In this document: positions 8,112 to 16,042 of the stretch, one piece after another
Numbering within the stretch: position 1 is the first letter of the stretch
Layout: every line of letters starts with the position of its first letter
NCBI GenBank assembly: GCA_034423015.1
Contig: DAOUJG010000016.1
Coordinates: 1 to 64,000, forward strand
Direction: 5' to 3'
Length of the DNA stretch: 64,000 nt
From: JAGWBJ01 sp034423015
GTDB taxonomy: Bacteria; Chloroflexota; Dehalococcoidia; Lucifugimonadales; JAGWBF01
Notes under the pieces: model-generated
What the model saw: only the letters and a program-made list of their open reading frames with translations
Database searches by the model: none
Told to the model about the DNA's origin: nothing
Program-made: the position numbers and the translations under genes

Positions 8112-8537
8112 ATGGTCCGACGACGGGGCGCCATACGGGTGCTGATCGCCAAGCCCGGCCTGGACGGCCACGACCGGGGCGCCAAGGTCGTGGCCAGGGC
8201 CATCCGGGACGCGGGTATGGAGGTGATATACACGGGCATCCGCCAGACTCCCAGGATGATCGTGGAGGCCGCCGCCCAGGAGGACGTGCACGTGGTTGGG
8301 CTAAGCATACTGTCGGGCGCCCACATGGAGATATTCCCGGAGATACTGCAAGGCCTGAAAGAGAAGGGGATGGAGGACGTGGTCGTGGTGGCGGGGGGTA
8401 TAATACCCGAGGAGGACCGGGCGCCCCTGTTGGAAGCCGGGATAGACGTCATATTCGGGCCCGGCACCTCCACGGCGGCCATCGTCGAGTCCATACGCCA
8501 GGCGGTCCAGAGCAGGGAAGGGGAAGAGTCGGGCTGA
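8112..8537 (+). CDS. Methylmalonyl-CoA mutase, B12-binding subunit
   Basis: A 141-residue Rossmann-like corrinoid-binding chain. The base-off/His-on motif DGHDRG has His20 as lower axial ligand, followed by the family pattern GLSILSGAH and a final VVVAGGIIPEED. It partners the large subunit at 4700. I choose ATG 8112, one base after the epimerase stop, because GAGGTGG lies 8 nt upstream and the protein then starts like other small subunits. Upstream in-frame ATGs (8043 to 8091) fall in the 12-bp repeat of the epimerase and would add an Ile-Leu-Met-Pro leader without family support. Confidence 0.9.
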   Translation: MVRRRGAIRVLIAKPGLDGHDRGAKVVARAIRDAGMEVIYTGIRQTPRMIVEAAAQEDVHVVGLSILSGAHMEIFPEILQGLKEKGMEDVVVVAGGIIPEEDRAPLLEAGIDVIFGPGTSTAAIVESIRQAVQSREGEESG

Positions 8538-8609
8538 GGGCGCCCGCAAGGGGAACTGGCGCCATGGGGCCGCCAACGTATCTCCCCGGCGGTTTCGCGG
8601 CCTCGCTAC

Positions 8610-8640
8610 TTGACAGGATGCCCAAGACGCCTCTTATAAT
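8610..8640 (+). promoter_or_regulatory. Strong predicted promoter for the yceD-rpmF-fabD-nusB-acpP run
   Basis: Perfect TTGACA (8610-8615) and TATAAT (8635-8640) boxes are separated by 19 nt. The predicted start near 8647 excludes the earlier in-frame ATG at 8564 and supports ATG 8678 for the first gene. Confidence 0.7.
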
Positions 8641-8677
8641 AACGACCGGTATCGAGGCGACCGGGCCGCGACAGTAT

Positions 8678-9208
8678 ATGTATTACAATGTCTCCCAGCT
8701 TCTGAAGGAGTCCGTAGGCTCCACCCGCACCTACGAGGTCTCCGGTTCACTCACGTTGGACGGCTCGGATGCTACCCTCGCGCCCCGTGGCCGGGTGTCG
8801 ATGATGCGGACGGACCGTGGCATCTGGGTGGACGTGGGCGTGGACGTACAGTCCCAGGCGACCTGCAGCAGGTGCCTGGAGAGGTTTACCCACTCATCCA
8901 AGCTGGTCATGGGAGAGGAGTACGTGCCGACGGTGGACGTCACCACCGGCAGGCCCCTCGATGCCCGGTCCGTGGACGAGGGCGTCTTCACGATCGACCA
9001 CCGCCACTGCCTGGACCTGCGGGATGCCCTGGAGGAATACACCATCACCAACCAGCCCATGAAGCCCCTCTGCAGCGACGCCTGCGGGGGCCTGTGCAGC
9101 GCCTGCGGCGCCCGGCGGGACGCCGGCGTCTGCGGCGTGTGCCAGGAGGGCCCGGACCGCTCCGGGCTGGGCGCCCTGGCAGGGCTGCTGGGCCGGGCCG
9201 GCGGCTGA
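8678..9208 (+). CDS. yceD: YceD/DUF177 family protein
   Basis: A 176-residue protein of the YceD (DUF177) family, which sits beside rpmF in most bacteria and is linked to 23S rRNA or ribosome metabolism. The CSRCL pair in the middle and the C-terminal Cys series PLCSDACGGLCSACG are typical; a further CGVC follows. The upstream promoter sets the start at ATG 8678, although no clear Shine-Dalgarno is visible; an in-frame ATG at 8564 would add 38 residues without family similarity. It lies 16 nt before rpmF, the usual arrangement. Confidence 0.85.
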   Translation: MYYNVSQLLKESVGSTRTYEVSGSLTLDGSDATLAPRGRVSMMRTDRGIWVDVGVDVQSQATCSRCLERFTHSSKLVMGEEYVPTVDVTTGRPLDARSVDEGVFTIDHRHCLDLRDALEEYTITNQPMKPLCSDACGGLCSACGARRDAGVCGVCQEGPDRSGLGALAGLLGRAGG

Positions 9209-9224
9209 AGGAAGTCGAGGCATA

Positions 9225-9404
9225 ATGGGAGCGCTACCAACCAAGAAACTGACCAGGGCGAGGCAGGGCCGCAGGCTTGTGGCCTACAAGCTGAAGCCGG
9301 TGCACCCTTCCCGCTGCCCCCAATGCCGCAGCGCGAAACTCTCTCACACCGCCTGTCCGAGCTGCGGCTACTACAAGGGCCGTCTCGTAAGGGAGGCCGA
9401 ATAA
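9225..9404 (+). CDS. rpmF: Large ribosomal subunit protein bL32
   Basis: A 59-residue basic protein translated from ATG 9225. It starts MGALPTKKLTRARQGRR and carries two zinc-ribbon pairs, CPQC and CPSCGYY, then a short basic tail. Length and motifs fit the zinc-binding form of bL32. The gene follows yceD by 16 nt and precedes fabD by 87 nt. In many bacteria plsX and fabH come between rpmF and fabD; here both are missing. Confidence 0.92.
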   Translation: MGALPTKKLTRARQGRRLVAYKLKPVHPSRCPQCRSAKLSHTACPSCGYYKGRLVREAE

Positions 9405-9491
9405 CAGCAAGAGAAGGGCCGGCACGGTCTACGACCGACGTCACGCAGGACCCCGACGCAATGATATCTTTTCTTTAAGGGAATCCGCTGC

Positions 9492-10505
9492 ATGGAGAGA
9501 ACAACGGAGAAGCAGGAAGGCTCCAAGACCGCCTACGTGTTTCCGGGTCAGGGCTCGCAGTTCGTGGGCATGGGGCTGGAGTTGTACGAGACCTCCAGGG
9601 CCGCCAGGGACGTCTTCGACCAGGTGGACGACATCCTGTCCATGCCCCTGACCGACATGATCTTCCACGGACCCGACGACGACCTGAAGAAGACCGTGTA
9701 CTCCCAACCGGCCATCATGGCCACCAGCCTGGCCTGCTACAAGGCCCTGCAGGAGCTGGAGGGCCACACCCTGCACCCCGCCGCGGTGGCGGGGCACAGC
9801 CTGGGTGAGTACAGCTCCCTGGTGGTCGCAGGCGTGCTGGACCTGGAAGACGGCGTACGCCTGGTGAGGGAGCGGGCCAAGCTCATGCAAGAGGCCGCGG
9901 AGATGCGCCCGGGGAGCATGGCCGCCATCATCGGGCTGGACGAGGAGACGGTGGAGGAGGTCTGCTCCGAGACGGGGGCCGAGATGGCCAACGTCAATGG
10001 AAACGACCAGATCGTCATTAGCGGGGACAAGCTCTGCGTCGCCCGGGCGGTGGACATGTGCTCCATACGAGGGGCGAGAAAGGCCATCGCCCTTGCGGTG
10101 AACGGGGCCTTCCACTCGTCCCTCATGTCGCCTGCCCAGGAGGGCTTGGCATCCGCCATAGACGACGCCCGGTTCCGCGACCCGGCCGTGCCGGTCATCG
10201 CCAACTCCACCTCCAGTCCCATAACGTCGGCCGACCAGGCGCGGGCCGAGCTGAAGACCCAGCTCTGCAACTGCGTCAAGTGGAAGCAGTCAGTCTGGCG
10301 CATGGTGGACGAGGGAGTGTCCAGCTTCGTCGAGTTCGGCCCCGGCAGGGTCCTGGGCGGGCTCATAAAGCGCATCGTCTCCAACCCCTCCTACAAGGAC
10401 AGCCACGTGGCGGTCATGAACGTCGCCGACCCGTCGACGGTCCGCAAGGTGGCGGAGTACGGACTGAACGGAGCCCTGGCAGCCCGGCCGTCGCCCCTCT
10501 CCTAG
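9492..10505 (+). CDS. fabD: Malonyl-CoA:ACP transacylase
   Basis: A 337-residue FabD. The acyl-binding PGQGSQFVGMG opens the domain; the nucleophile Ser103 sits in GHSLGEYSS and the catalytic His208 in NGAFHSSLM. It loads malonyl groups from malonyl-CoA onto acyl carrier protein for fatty acid synthesis. The ACP gene lies at 11013 and the carboxylase that makes malonyl-CoA at 16043. A short TTTAAGGGA motif precedes the ATG. About 10 N-terminal and 25 C-terminal residues go beyond the conserved domain. Confidence 0.95.
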   Translation: MERTTEKQEGSKTAYVFPGQGSQFVGMGLELYETSRAARDVFDQVDDILSMPLTDMIFHGPDDDLKKTVYSQPAIMATSLACYKALQELEGHTLHPAAVAGHSLGEYSSLVVAGVLDLEDGVRLVRERAKLMQEAAEMRPGSMAAIIGLDEETVEEVCSETGAEMANVNGNDQIVISGDKLCVARAVDMCSIRGARKAIALAVNGAFHSSLMSPAQEGLASAIDDARFRDPAVPVIANSTSSPITSADQARAELKTQLCNCVKWKQSVWRMVDEGVSSFVEFGPGRVLGGLIKRIVSNPSYKDSHVAVMNVADPSTVRKVAEYGLNGALAARPSPLS

Positions 10506-10525
10506 CTCGCCGGCAGTGTGATCGC

Positions 10526-11005
10526 ATGTCGCGGGAAAGCTTGGCCCACCACAGGAGAGAATCCAGATGCCTGGCCCTGCAGGCGTTGTACGAGGCCGAC
10601 CTGACCGACCACCCCACCGAGTCCTGCTTTCGGTGGCTCACTGAGGAAGCCAGCCCCCTGGAACTCAGCCCCCTGGAGCTCAGCCTCTCATACGCCCGCG
10701 AGCTCCTGGAGGGGGTGGTGCAGGAGCGAACGGGCATCGACGACCTGATCCAAACGTACGCTCCCGCGTGGCCCGTGGGACAGCTCCCGATAGTCGACCG
10801 GAACATCCTTCGCTTGGCCCTGTTCGAGATCAGGCACCAGCCGAAGGTGCCCAGGAAAGTGGCCATCAACGAGGCGGTGGAGCTGGCCAAGACCTTCGGC
10901 AGCGACAGCTCCCCCAGGTTCGTCAACGGGGTGCTGGGTTCGGTGATGGACGCCATGGACCGGGACCCCGTGGGCGCGGCCGCCCAAGAACAGCCAGGAA
11001 GGTGA
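10526..11005 (+). CDS. nusB: Transcription antitermination factor NusB
   Basis: A 159-residue all-helical NusB-domain protein. It starts with the RNA-binding Arg-rich segment (HHRRESRCLALQALYEAD) and ends with the conserved KVAINEAVELAKTFG and FVNGVLGSV blocks. NusB binds boxA RNA with S10 to support rRNA transcription antitermination. The middle holds a short duplication, LELSPLELS. ATG 10526 gives the normal family N-terminus; the ribosome binding site is weak. The gene lies 20 nt after fabD and 7 nt before acpP. Confidence 0.92.
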   Translation: MSRESLAHHRRESRCLALQALYEADLTDHPTESCFRWLTEEASPLELSPLELSLSYARELLEGVVQERTGIDDLIQTYAPAWPVGQLPIVDRNILRLALFEIRHQPKVPRKVAINEAVELAKTFGSDSSPRFVNGVLGSVMDAMDRDPVGAAAQEQPGR

Positions 11006-11012
11006 GCAGCGC

Positions 11013-11273
11013 ATGGGAACCGTTTACGACCGGGTAAAGGCCATTGTGGCAGACAAGCTGGACGTCAGTGACGACGCCGTCGTTCCCGAAGCGTCTTTCG
11101 TCGACGACTTGAACGCCGACTCTCTGGACCTGGCCGAGCTCATCATGGCCTTCGAAGAGGAGTTCTCCGACGACGATACCCAGATAGAGATATCCGACGA
11201 AGACGCCGGCCAGATACTCACCATCCAGAACGCCATCGACTATCTGAAGGAGCACGGCGTCGCCGACGAGTAG
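11013..11273 (+). CDS. acpP: Acyl carrier protein
   Basis: An 86-residue acidic protein with the phosphopantetheine attachment site Ser37 in NADSLDLAELIM. The remainder, including DEDAGQILTIQNAIDYL, is standard ACP. It carries growing acyl chains in type II fatty acid synthesis and receives malonyl from FabD at 9492. AAGGTGAGC lies just upstream of the ATG. It is the last gene of the run starting at 8678; 93 nt separate it from the next gene. Confidence 0.95.
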   Translation: MGTVYDRVKAIVADKLDVSDDAVVPEASFVDDLNADSLDLAELIMAFEEEFSDDDTQIEISDEDAGQILTIQNAIDYLKEHGVADE

Positions 11274-11366
11274 GTCCCCCTCCCCTCCGGTCCCTCACCG
11301 CCGCACACCCCCTGTCGACCTTGACCAGGCGCCCCCGTCACAGGCCCTCGCCGGAGGCTGTATAAT

Positions 11367-11993
11367 ATGGACGTGCCGAGCATGGACAGCCTCGAAGACG
11401 TAGCCCGACAGGTGCGGTCGTGTACCGACTGCCCCCTGAGCGGGAGCCGCACCAACGCGGTGCCCGGCGAGGGGCCGGCGGACGCCGAGATCATGTTCAT
11501 CGGCGAAGGGCCGGGTTTCCACGAAGACCGCCTGGGAAGGCCCTTCGTAGGGCCCGCCGGCCAGTTCCTGGAGGCCCTGCTGGCCGACGCGGGGCTGCGC
11601 AGGGACCGGGTGTTCATCGCCAACATGGTCAAGTGCCGGCCTCCCAACAACCGCGACCCCCTGCCGGCGGAGACCGCCGCCTGCAGCAAGTACCTCGACC
11701 GGCAGATCGATCTCATCGATCCCAAGGTGATCGTCACCCTGGGCCGGTTCTCCCTGTCCAAGTTCTTCCCCAGGGAGAGCATCAGCAAGGCCCGTGGCAG
11801 GGCGCGACCGGTGGGAGGCAGGCTGGTGTACCCGATGATGCACCCGGCAGCCGCCCTCCATCGAAACGAGCTGAAATCGACCATCATGCAGGACTTCAGG
11901 GCCATTCCAGGCCTGCTCGTGGAGACTCCGGCCGCGCAGGAGCAGGGGGGAGAGGGTGGCGATGACCAGGGCCAGCAGCTCTCCATGTTCTAG
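11367..11993 (+). CDS. Family 4 (Fe-S) uracil-DNA glycosylase with clamp-binding-like tail
   Basis: A 208-residue uracil-DNA glycosylase. Four cysteines place a [4Fe-4S] cluster: Cys19 and Cys22 (CTDC), Cys90 (VKCRPP) and Cys106. The uracil-binding motifs GEGPGFHED and the later MMHPAA are present. It removes uracil from DNA. After the domain come about 25 low-complexity residues and a terminal QQLSMF, which resembles the bacterial sliding-clamp-binding consensus QLxLF. A TATAAT ends one base before ATG 11367, so the real start may be the in-frame ATG at 11382, which keeps all four cysteines. Confidence 0.9.
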   Translation: MDVPSMDSLEDVARQVRSCTDCPLSGSRTNAVPGEGPADAEIMFIGEGPGFHEDRLGRPFVGPAGQFLEALLADAGLRRDRVFIANMVKCRPPNNRDPLPAETAACSKYLDRQIDLIDPKVIVTLGRFSLSKFFPRESISKARGRARPVGGRLVYPMMHPAAALHRNELKSTIMQDFRAIPGLLVETPAAQEQGGEGGDDQGQQLSMF

Positions 11994-12079
11994 TCTGCCG
12001 TCCCGCTGAGGGGCTGCGGCGACGGCGCCGCAGCCCATGGGCAGACCGGCCGCCAATCCGGCAAAGGTCGTAATTTGAT

Positions 12080-13738
12080 ATGTCCAAAAGCGCATTGAGA
12101 GTCATCCCCCTGGGTGGTCTGGGGGAGGTCGGCAAGAACATGATGGCCCTGGAGTACGGCGACGACATCATAGTCATCGACTGCGGAGTCCTGTTTCCCG
12201 AGGAGGACATGCTGGGGGTGGACCTGGTCATCCCCGACGTAACCTATCTGCTGGAGCGGCGAGACCGGGTGCGGGCCATCTTCATCACCCACGGCCACGA
12301 AGACCACACGGGGGCCCTGCCCTTCATAGTTCCCAGCCTGGAGGTCCCCATATACGCTCCCCGGCTGGCCCACGGCCTCATATCCGTCAAGCTCAACAAC
12401 AACCGGTCCTCCCGCGGGGCGGAGCTTCACCTGGCGGAGCCTGGGGTCCCCATCCCAGCCGGGAGCTTCCGGGTGGAGCTCTTCCGCGTGTGCCACAGCA
12501 TTCCCGACGCCATGGGGCTGGCCATCGAGACTCCCGTGGGCACCGTGGTCCACACCGGAGACTTCAAGATCGACCACACCCCGGTGGACGGCCAGGCCAC
12601 CGACCTCGAGAAGCTGGCCTCCTACGGCTCTCGCGGCGTGCTCCTGCTGCTGTCCGACTCCACCTACGCAGAGCTGCCCGGGTACACTCCGTCGGAGCGG
12701 GTCGTGGGCGACGCGCTGGAGAGGACCATCGGCGATGCGCAGGGACGCGTGCTGGTGGCCACCTTCGCCTCCCTCATATCCCGGATCCAGCAGGTCATAG
12801 ACGCGGCGGCCCTCCATGGCCGAAGGGTGGCCATCGTGGGGCGGAGCATGGTGGAGAACGTGAAGATGAGCATGGAGATGGGGTACCTGTCCGCCCCTCC
12901 GGGCGTCCTGCTCCCACCGGGGGAGACCCGCCATCTGGATGGGGACGATATCGTCCTGATAACTACCGGCAGCCAGGGAGAGCCCACCTCGGCCCTGGTC
13001 AGGATAGCCAACCGGGACCACAGGGACATCCGGGTGATACCGGGAGACACGGTGATAATCTCGGCCACTCCCATCCCCGGCAACGAGACGGTGATCACCA
13101 GGACCATCGACAACCTCTTCAGGCAGGGGGCCCGCGTGCTGTACGACCGCGTCGCCCTGGTGCACGTCCACGGCCACGCTGCCCAGGAAGAGCTGAAGAT
13201 CATGCTGAGCCTCACCAAGCCGCGTCACTTCGTCCCCATCCACGGCGAGTACCACCACCTGGTGACCCACTCCTACCTGGCCGAGGAGATGGGAGTGCCC
13301 AGGGACCGCATCTTCGTCCTGGAAGACGGCGACGTGCTGGAGCTCACCCCAGAGGGGGGAGAGGTCGTGGAGACTGTCCCCGCGGGCCACATCTACGTGG
13401 ACGGCAGGTCCAGGAGGACCGGCGGCAGCCCCGTGCTCAGGGACCGGCGCCTCCTGTCCCGGGACGGCGTCCTTGTTGTCGCCCTGGCCTTGGACAGGGA
13501 CACCGGCACGCCCGTCGCCCCTCCCCAGGTGATATCCCAGGGGTTCGCCGACGAGGGCGAGACACCCGAGCTCCTCGATAAGGTGTCCAAGTCCGTTGCG
13601 GATTCCCTAGACCACGTCGCCGGGCATCCCATAGACTGGGAGGAGGTGAACCGGACGGTGAGGGACTCGGTACGCCGTCTGGTCGTCAGGGAGACGGGCC
13701 GCTGTCCCGTGATCATGCCCGTCGCTATGGAGGTCTAG
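12080..13738 (+). CDS. rnj: Ribonuclease J
   Basis: A 552-residue beta-CASP metallo-beta-lactamase RNase. The zinc motif is THGHEDHTG (His71, His73, Asp75, His76), with later ligands in HTGDFKIDHTP and HVHGHAAQEE, the KPRHFVPIHGEY block, and a C-terminal domain of about 100 residues. RNase J combines 5'-3' exo- and endonuclease activity in RNA decay and maturation. No Shine-Dalgarno is visible before ATG 12080 (the upstream bases are AT-rich). The stop is directly followed by the GTG of ftsK, so the two are probably translated together. Confidence 0.93.
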   Translation: MSKSALRVIPLGGLGEVGKNMMALEYGDDIIVIDCGVLFPEEDMLGVDLVIPDVTYLLERRDRVRAIFITHGHEDHTGALPFIVPSLEVPIYAPRLAHGLISVKLNNNRSSRGAELHLAEPGVPIPAGSFRVELFRVCHSIPDAMGLAIETPVGTVVHTGDFKIDHTPVDGQATDLEKLASYGSRGVLLLLSDSTYAELPGYTPSERVVGDALERTIGDAQGRVLVATFASLISRIQQVIDAAALHGRRVAIVGRSMVENVKMSMEMGYLSAPPGVLLPPGETRHLDGDDIVLITTGSQGEPTSALVRIANRDHRDIRVIPGDTVIISATPIPGNETVITRTIDNLFRQGARVLYDRVALVHVHGHAAQEELKIMLSLTKPRHFVPIHGEYHHLVTHSYLAEEMGVPRDRIFVLEDGDVLELTPEGGEVVETVPAGHIYVDGRSRRTGGSPVLRDRRLLSRDGVLVVALALDRDTGTPVAPPQVISQGFADEGETPELLDKVSKSVADSLDHVAGHPIDWEEVNRTVRDSVRRLVVRETGRCPVIMPVAMEV

Positions 13739-15889
13739 GTGGCACGCAGAGCCGCGAGCTTGTCCGCGTCCCGTCCGGCTCCCGCCCGGCCCGGCCGGGC
13801 GGGGCAGGCACGGGGCGGCAAGGGACGGCTCCTGAGGGCCGCCGCCGTCACCCTGCCCACACCGGCGATTCCCGCCGTAGCGGTGCTGGCCTTCCTGTTC
13901 GTCGACTCCGTCCAGAGCTGGATGCTGGGAGCCCTTGGCCTGGGCCTCGTTCCCGTCTTCATCTGGCTCTTCGGCTTTGCCCTGGTGGTGCGGTACCGGA
14001 GGGAGTGGGTCCCCCGTTCCTGGCGGGTATGGGTCGGCACGGGGATGGCCGTGGCCGTAAGCCTGGGGATACTCTCCATGTTCCACGCCTCCAGCGGCGT
14101 GATGTACGACGCCTCCCTGGGAGGCTACTGGGGCCAGTATCTGGGAGGCTCCCCGGCCGCCCTGGGGGCCCTGAAGGTCCTGGTCCTGGTGGCGCTTACG
14201 CCCCTGATGCTGTACCCCCGTTGGGTCGGGCCCGCCTACCGGCGGCTGGGGCAGCGGGTGGCCCGGGGAGGGGGCGCCGTCCTTTCCCGGACGGCCTCCA
14301 AGACCGGCTCCACCCTCAAGGGCTGGCTGGAGGAGCCGGCGTCCCAGAACGGGACGGAGGCGGCCGCCAAGGGGCCCTCGGAGGAGTCCTGGAGCCCCGC
14401 CGACAAGCCGACCAGGGCGCCGGCGCAGGCCGACGACAGCCCCGGCGACCTGGAGAAGGCCGCAGGAAATAGCAAGGTTCGGAAGGCCGGAGGATGGCGG
14501 TTGCCGCCCATTGATATCCTGGGGCAGGCGGAGGACAACCCCGTGCCGGAGGCCATCCTCCAGGAGATGGCGCGCAACATCGAGGCAACCCTCACGGAGC
14601 ATCGGGTCGACGTGTCGGTGAACGACATACGTACCGGGCCGCAGGTCATTCAGTTTGGACTGGTGCCGGGGTGGGTGAAGAACCGGGGCAAGGGCGCAGA
14701 ACCGGTGGCGGAGACGAGCCGGGTAAAGGTCCAGAGCATTCTCGCGCGCGAGAAGGACCTGGCGTTGTCCCTCAAGACCCCCTACCTGCGGCTGGAGGCC
14801 CCGGTGCCCGGCGAGGCCCTGGTGGGGCTGGAGATGCCCAACCCCCACCCCCGCACGGTAATGCTCCGCTCCGTCGTCGAGGGGAAGGCCTTCGAGAAGG
14901 TGGCCTCCAAGGGCGGGCTGCCCATCGCCCTGGGCGAGGATACGGGCGGCGAGCCGGTGGTGGCCGACCTGGCCAGCCTGCCCCACCTCCTCATCGCCGG
15001 CGCCACCGGCAGCGGCAAGAGTGTGTGCATCAACACCATCGTCGCCTCGCTGCTGATGAAGCAGCCCCCCGACCGGGTCAGGATGCTCATGGTGGACCCC
15101 AAGCGGGTGGAGCTGACGCCCTTCAACGGCATACCCCACCTGGTCTCCCCGGTCATCGTCGAGACCGATGAGGTGCTGGTGGTGCTGAAGGGGCTGCAGG
15201 ACGAGATGCTCCGGCGCTACAAGCTCATGGAGGAGATCGGCGCCAGGAACCTGGAGGGTTACAACCGCAAGGCGTCGGAGCCGATGCCCTTCCTGGTGGT
15301 CATCATAGACGAGATGGCCGACCTGATGATGGCGGCGGCCTATGAAGCGGAGGCCGGCTTGGTCAGGCTCGCCCAGCTGGGCCGCGCTGCGGGAATACAC
15401 CTGATATTGGCCACCCAGAGACCGTCGGTCAACGTGGTCACCGGACTGCTGAAGGCCAACGTGCCCGGGCGCGTCGCCTTCGCCGTAGCCTCCCAGGTGG
15501 ACTCCAGGGTGATACTGGACACGGCGGGTGCGGAGAAGCTCCTGGGCAAGGGAGACATGATGCTCCTCACCTCCGGCTCCCCCAAGCCTGCGCGGGTGCA
15601 GGGCACCTTCGTGGACGACATGGAGATCGAGAAGATGGTGGAGTTCTGGCAGACCCAGAAGGGGCCGCCGCCGCCGAAGATCGACCTGCATGACGAGCCG
15701 GCCGCCGAGGAGACGGAAGAGGAGAGCGAGGACGACCTGATGGACCAGGCCAGGGAGCTGGCGGAGCAGCTGCCCGACGTGTCGGCCTCGGTCCTGCAAC
15801 GCCGGCTGCACGTGGGCTTCCAACGGGCCGTGGAGCTGAGGCGCCAGCTGGAGGACGAGGGCGTCGTGGCCGCCGTCCCCCATCCCTGA
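13739..15889 (+). CDS. ftsK: FtsK/SpoIIIE family DNA translocase
   Basis: A 716-residue translocase. The N-terminus has four hydrophobic segments between about residues 38 and 165 for membrane anchoring, then a charged linker, the alpha/beta motor with Walker A GATGSGKSVCINTI and Walker B VVIIDEMADL, and a C-terminal winged-helix gamma domain (SASVLQRRLHVGFQRA) that reads orienting DNA sequences. It pumps chromosomal DNA through the division septum. The start is GTG immediately after the RNase J stop, with GGAGGT 5 nt upstream. At about 700-800 residues it is of the short SpoIIIE type. Confidence 0.93.
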   Translation: MARRAASLSASRPAPARPGRAGQARGGKGRLLRAAAVTLPTPAIPAVAVLAFLFVDSVQSWMLGALGLGLVPVFIWLFGFALVVRYRREWVPRSWRVWVGTGMAVAVSLGILSMFHASSGVMYDASLGGYWGQYLGGSPAALGALKVLVLVALTPLMLYPRWVGPAYRRLGQRVARGGGAVLSRTASKTGSTLKGWLEEPASQNGTEAAAKGPSEESWSPADKPTRAPAQADDSPGDLEKAAGNSKVRKAGGWRLPPIDILGQAEDNPVPEAILQEMARNIEATLTEHRVDVSVNDIRTGPQVIQFGLVPGWVKNRGKGAEPVAETSRVKVQSILAREKDLALSLKTPYLRLEAPVPGEALVGLEMPNPHPRTVMLRSVVEGKAFEKVASKGGLPIALGEDTGGEPVVADLASLPHLLIAGATGSGKSVCINTIVASLLMKQPPDRVRMLMVDPKRVELTPFNGIPHLVSPVIVETDEVLVVLKGLQDEMLRRYKLMEEIGARNLEGYNRKASEPMPFLVVIIDEMADLMMAAAYEAEAGLVRLAQLGRAAGIHLILATQRPSVNVVTGLLKANVPGRVAFAVASQVDSRVILDTAGAEKLLGKGDMMLLTSGSPKPARVQGTFVDDMEIEKMVEFWQTQKGPPPPKIDLHDEPAAEETEEESEDDLMDQARELAEQLPDVSASVLQRRLHVGFQRAVELRRQLEDEGVVAAVPHP

Positions 15890-16042
15890 GCGGCGGCCCG
15901 TGCTACTCCCGCCGTAACCCCCCAGCCGGCATCCAGGGGCGGCGTCATCCCCGCCTTCCTTTTGGGAGGATTCCGTTGTACCATAAGAATAAGGGGGTCC
16001 ATAGCAGGCCGAGGTACCGCCACCGGACGCGCCCCTTGATTC

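Noticed and set aside
11321..11366. Promoter for the uracil-DNA glycosylase (TTGACC at 11321, TATAAT at 11361)
   Set aside because: The boxes are 34 nt apart and the TATAAT touches the start codon, so no usual promoter geometry is met.
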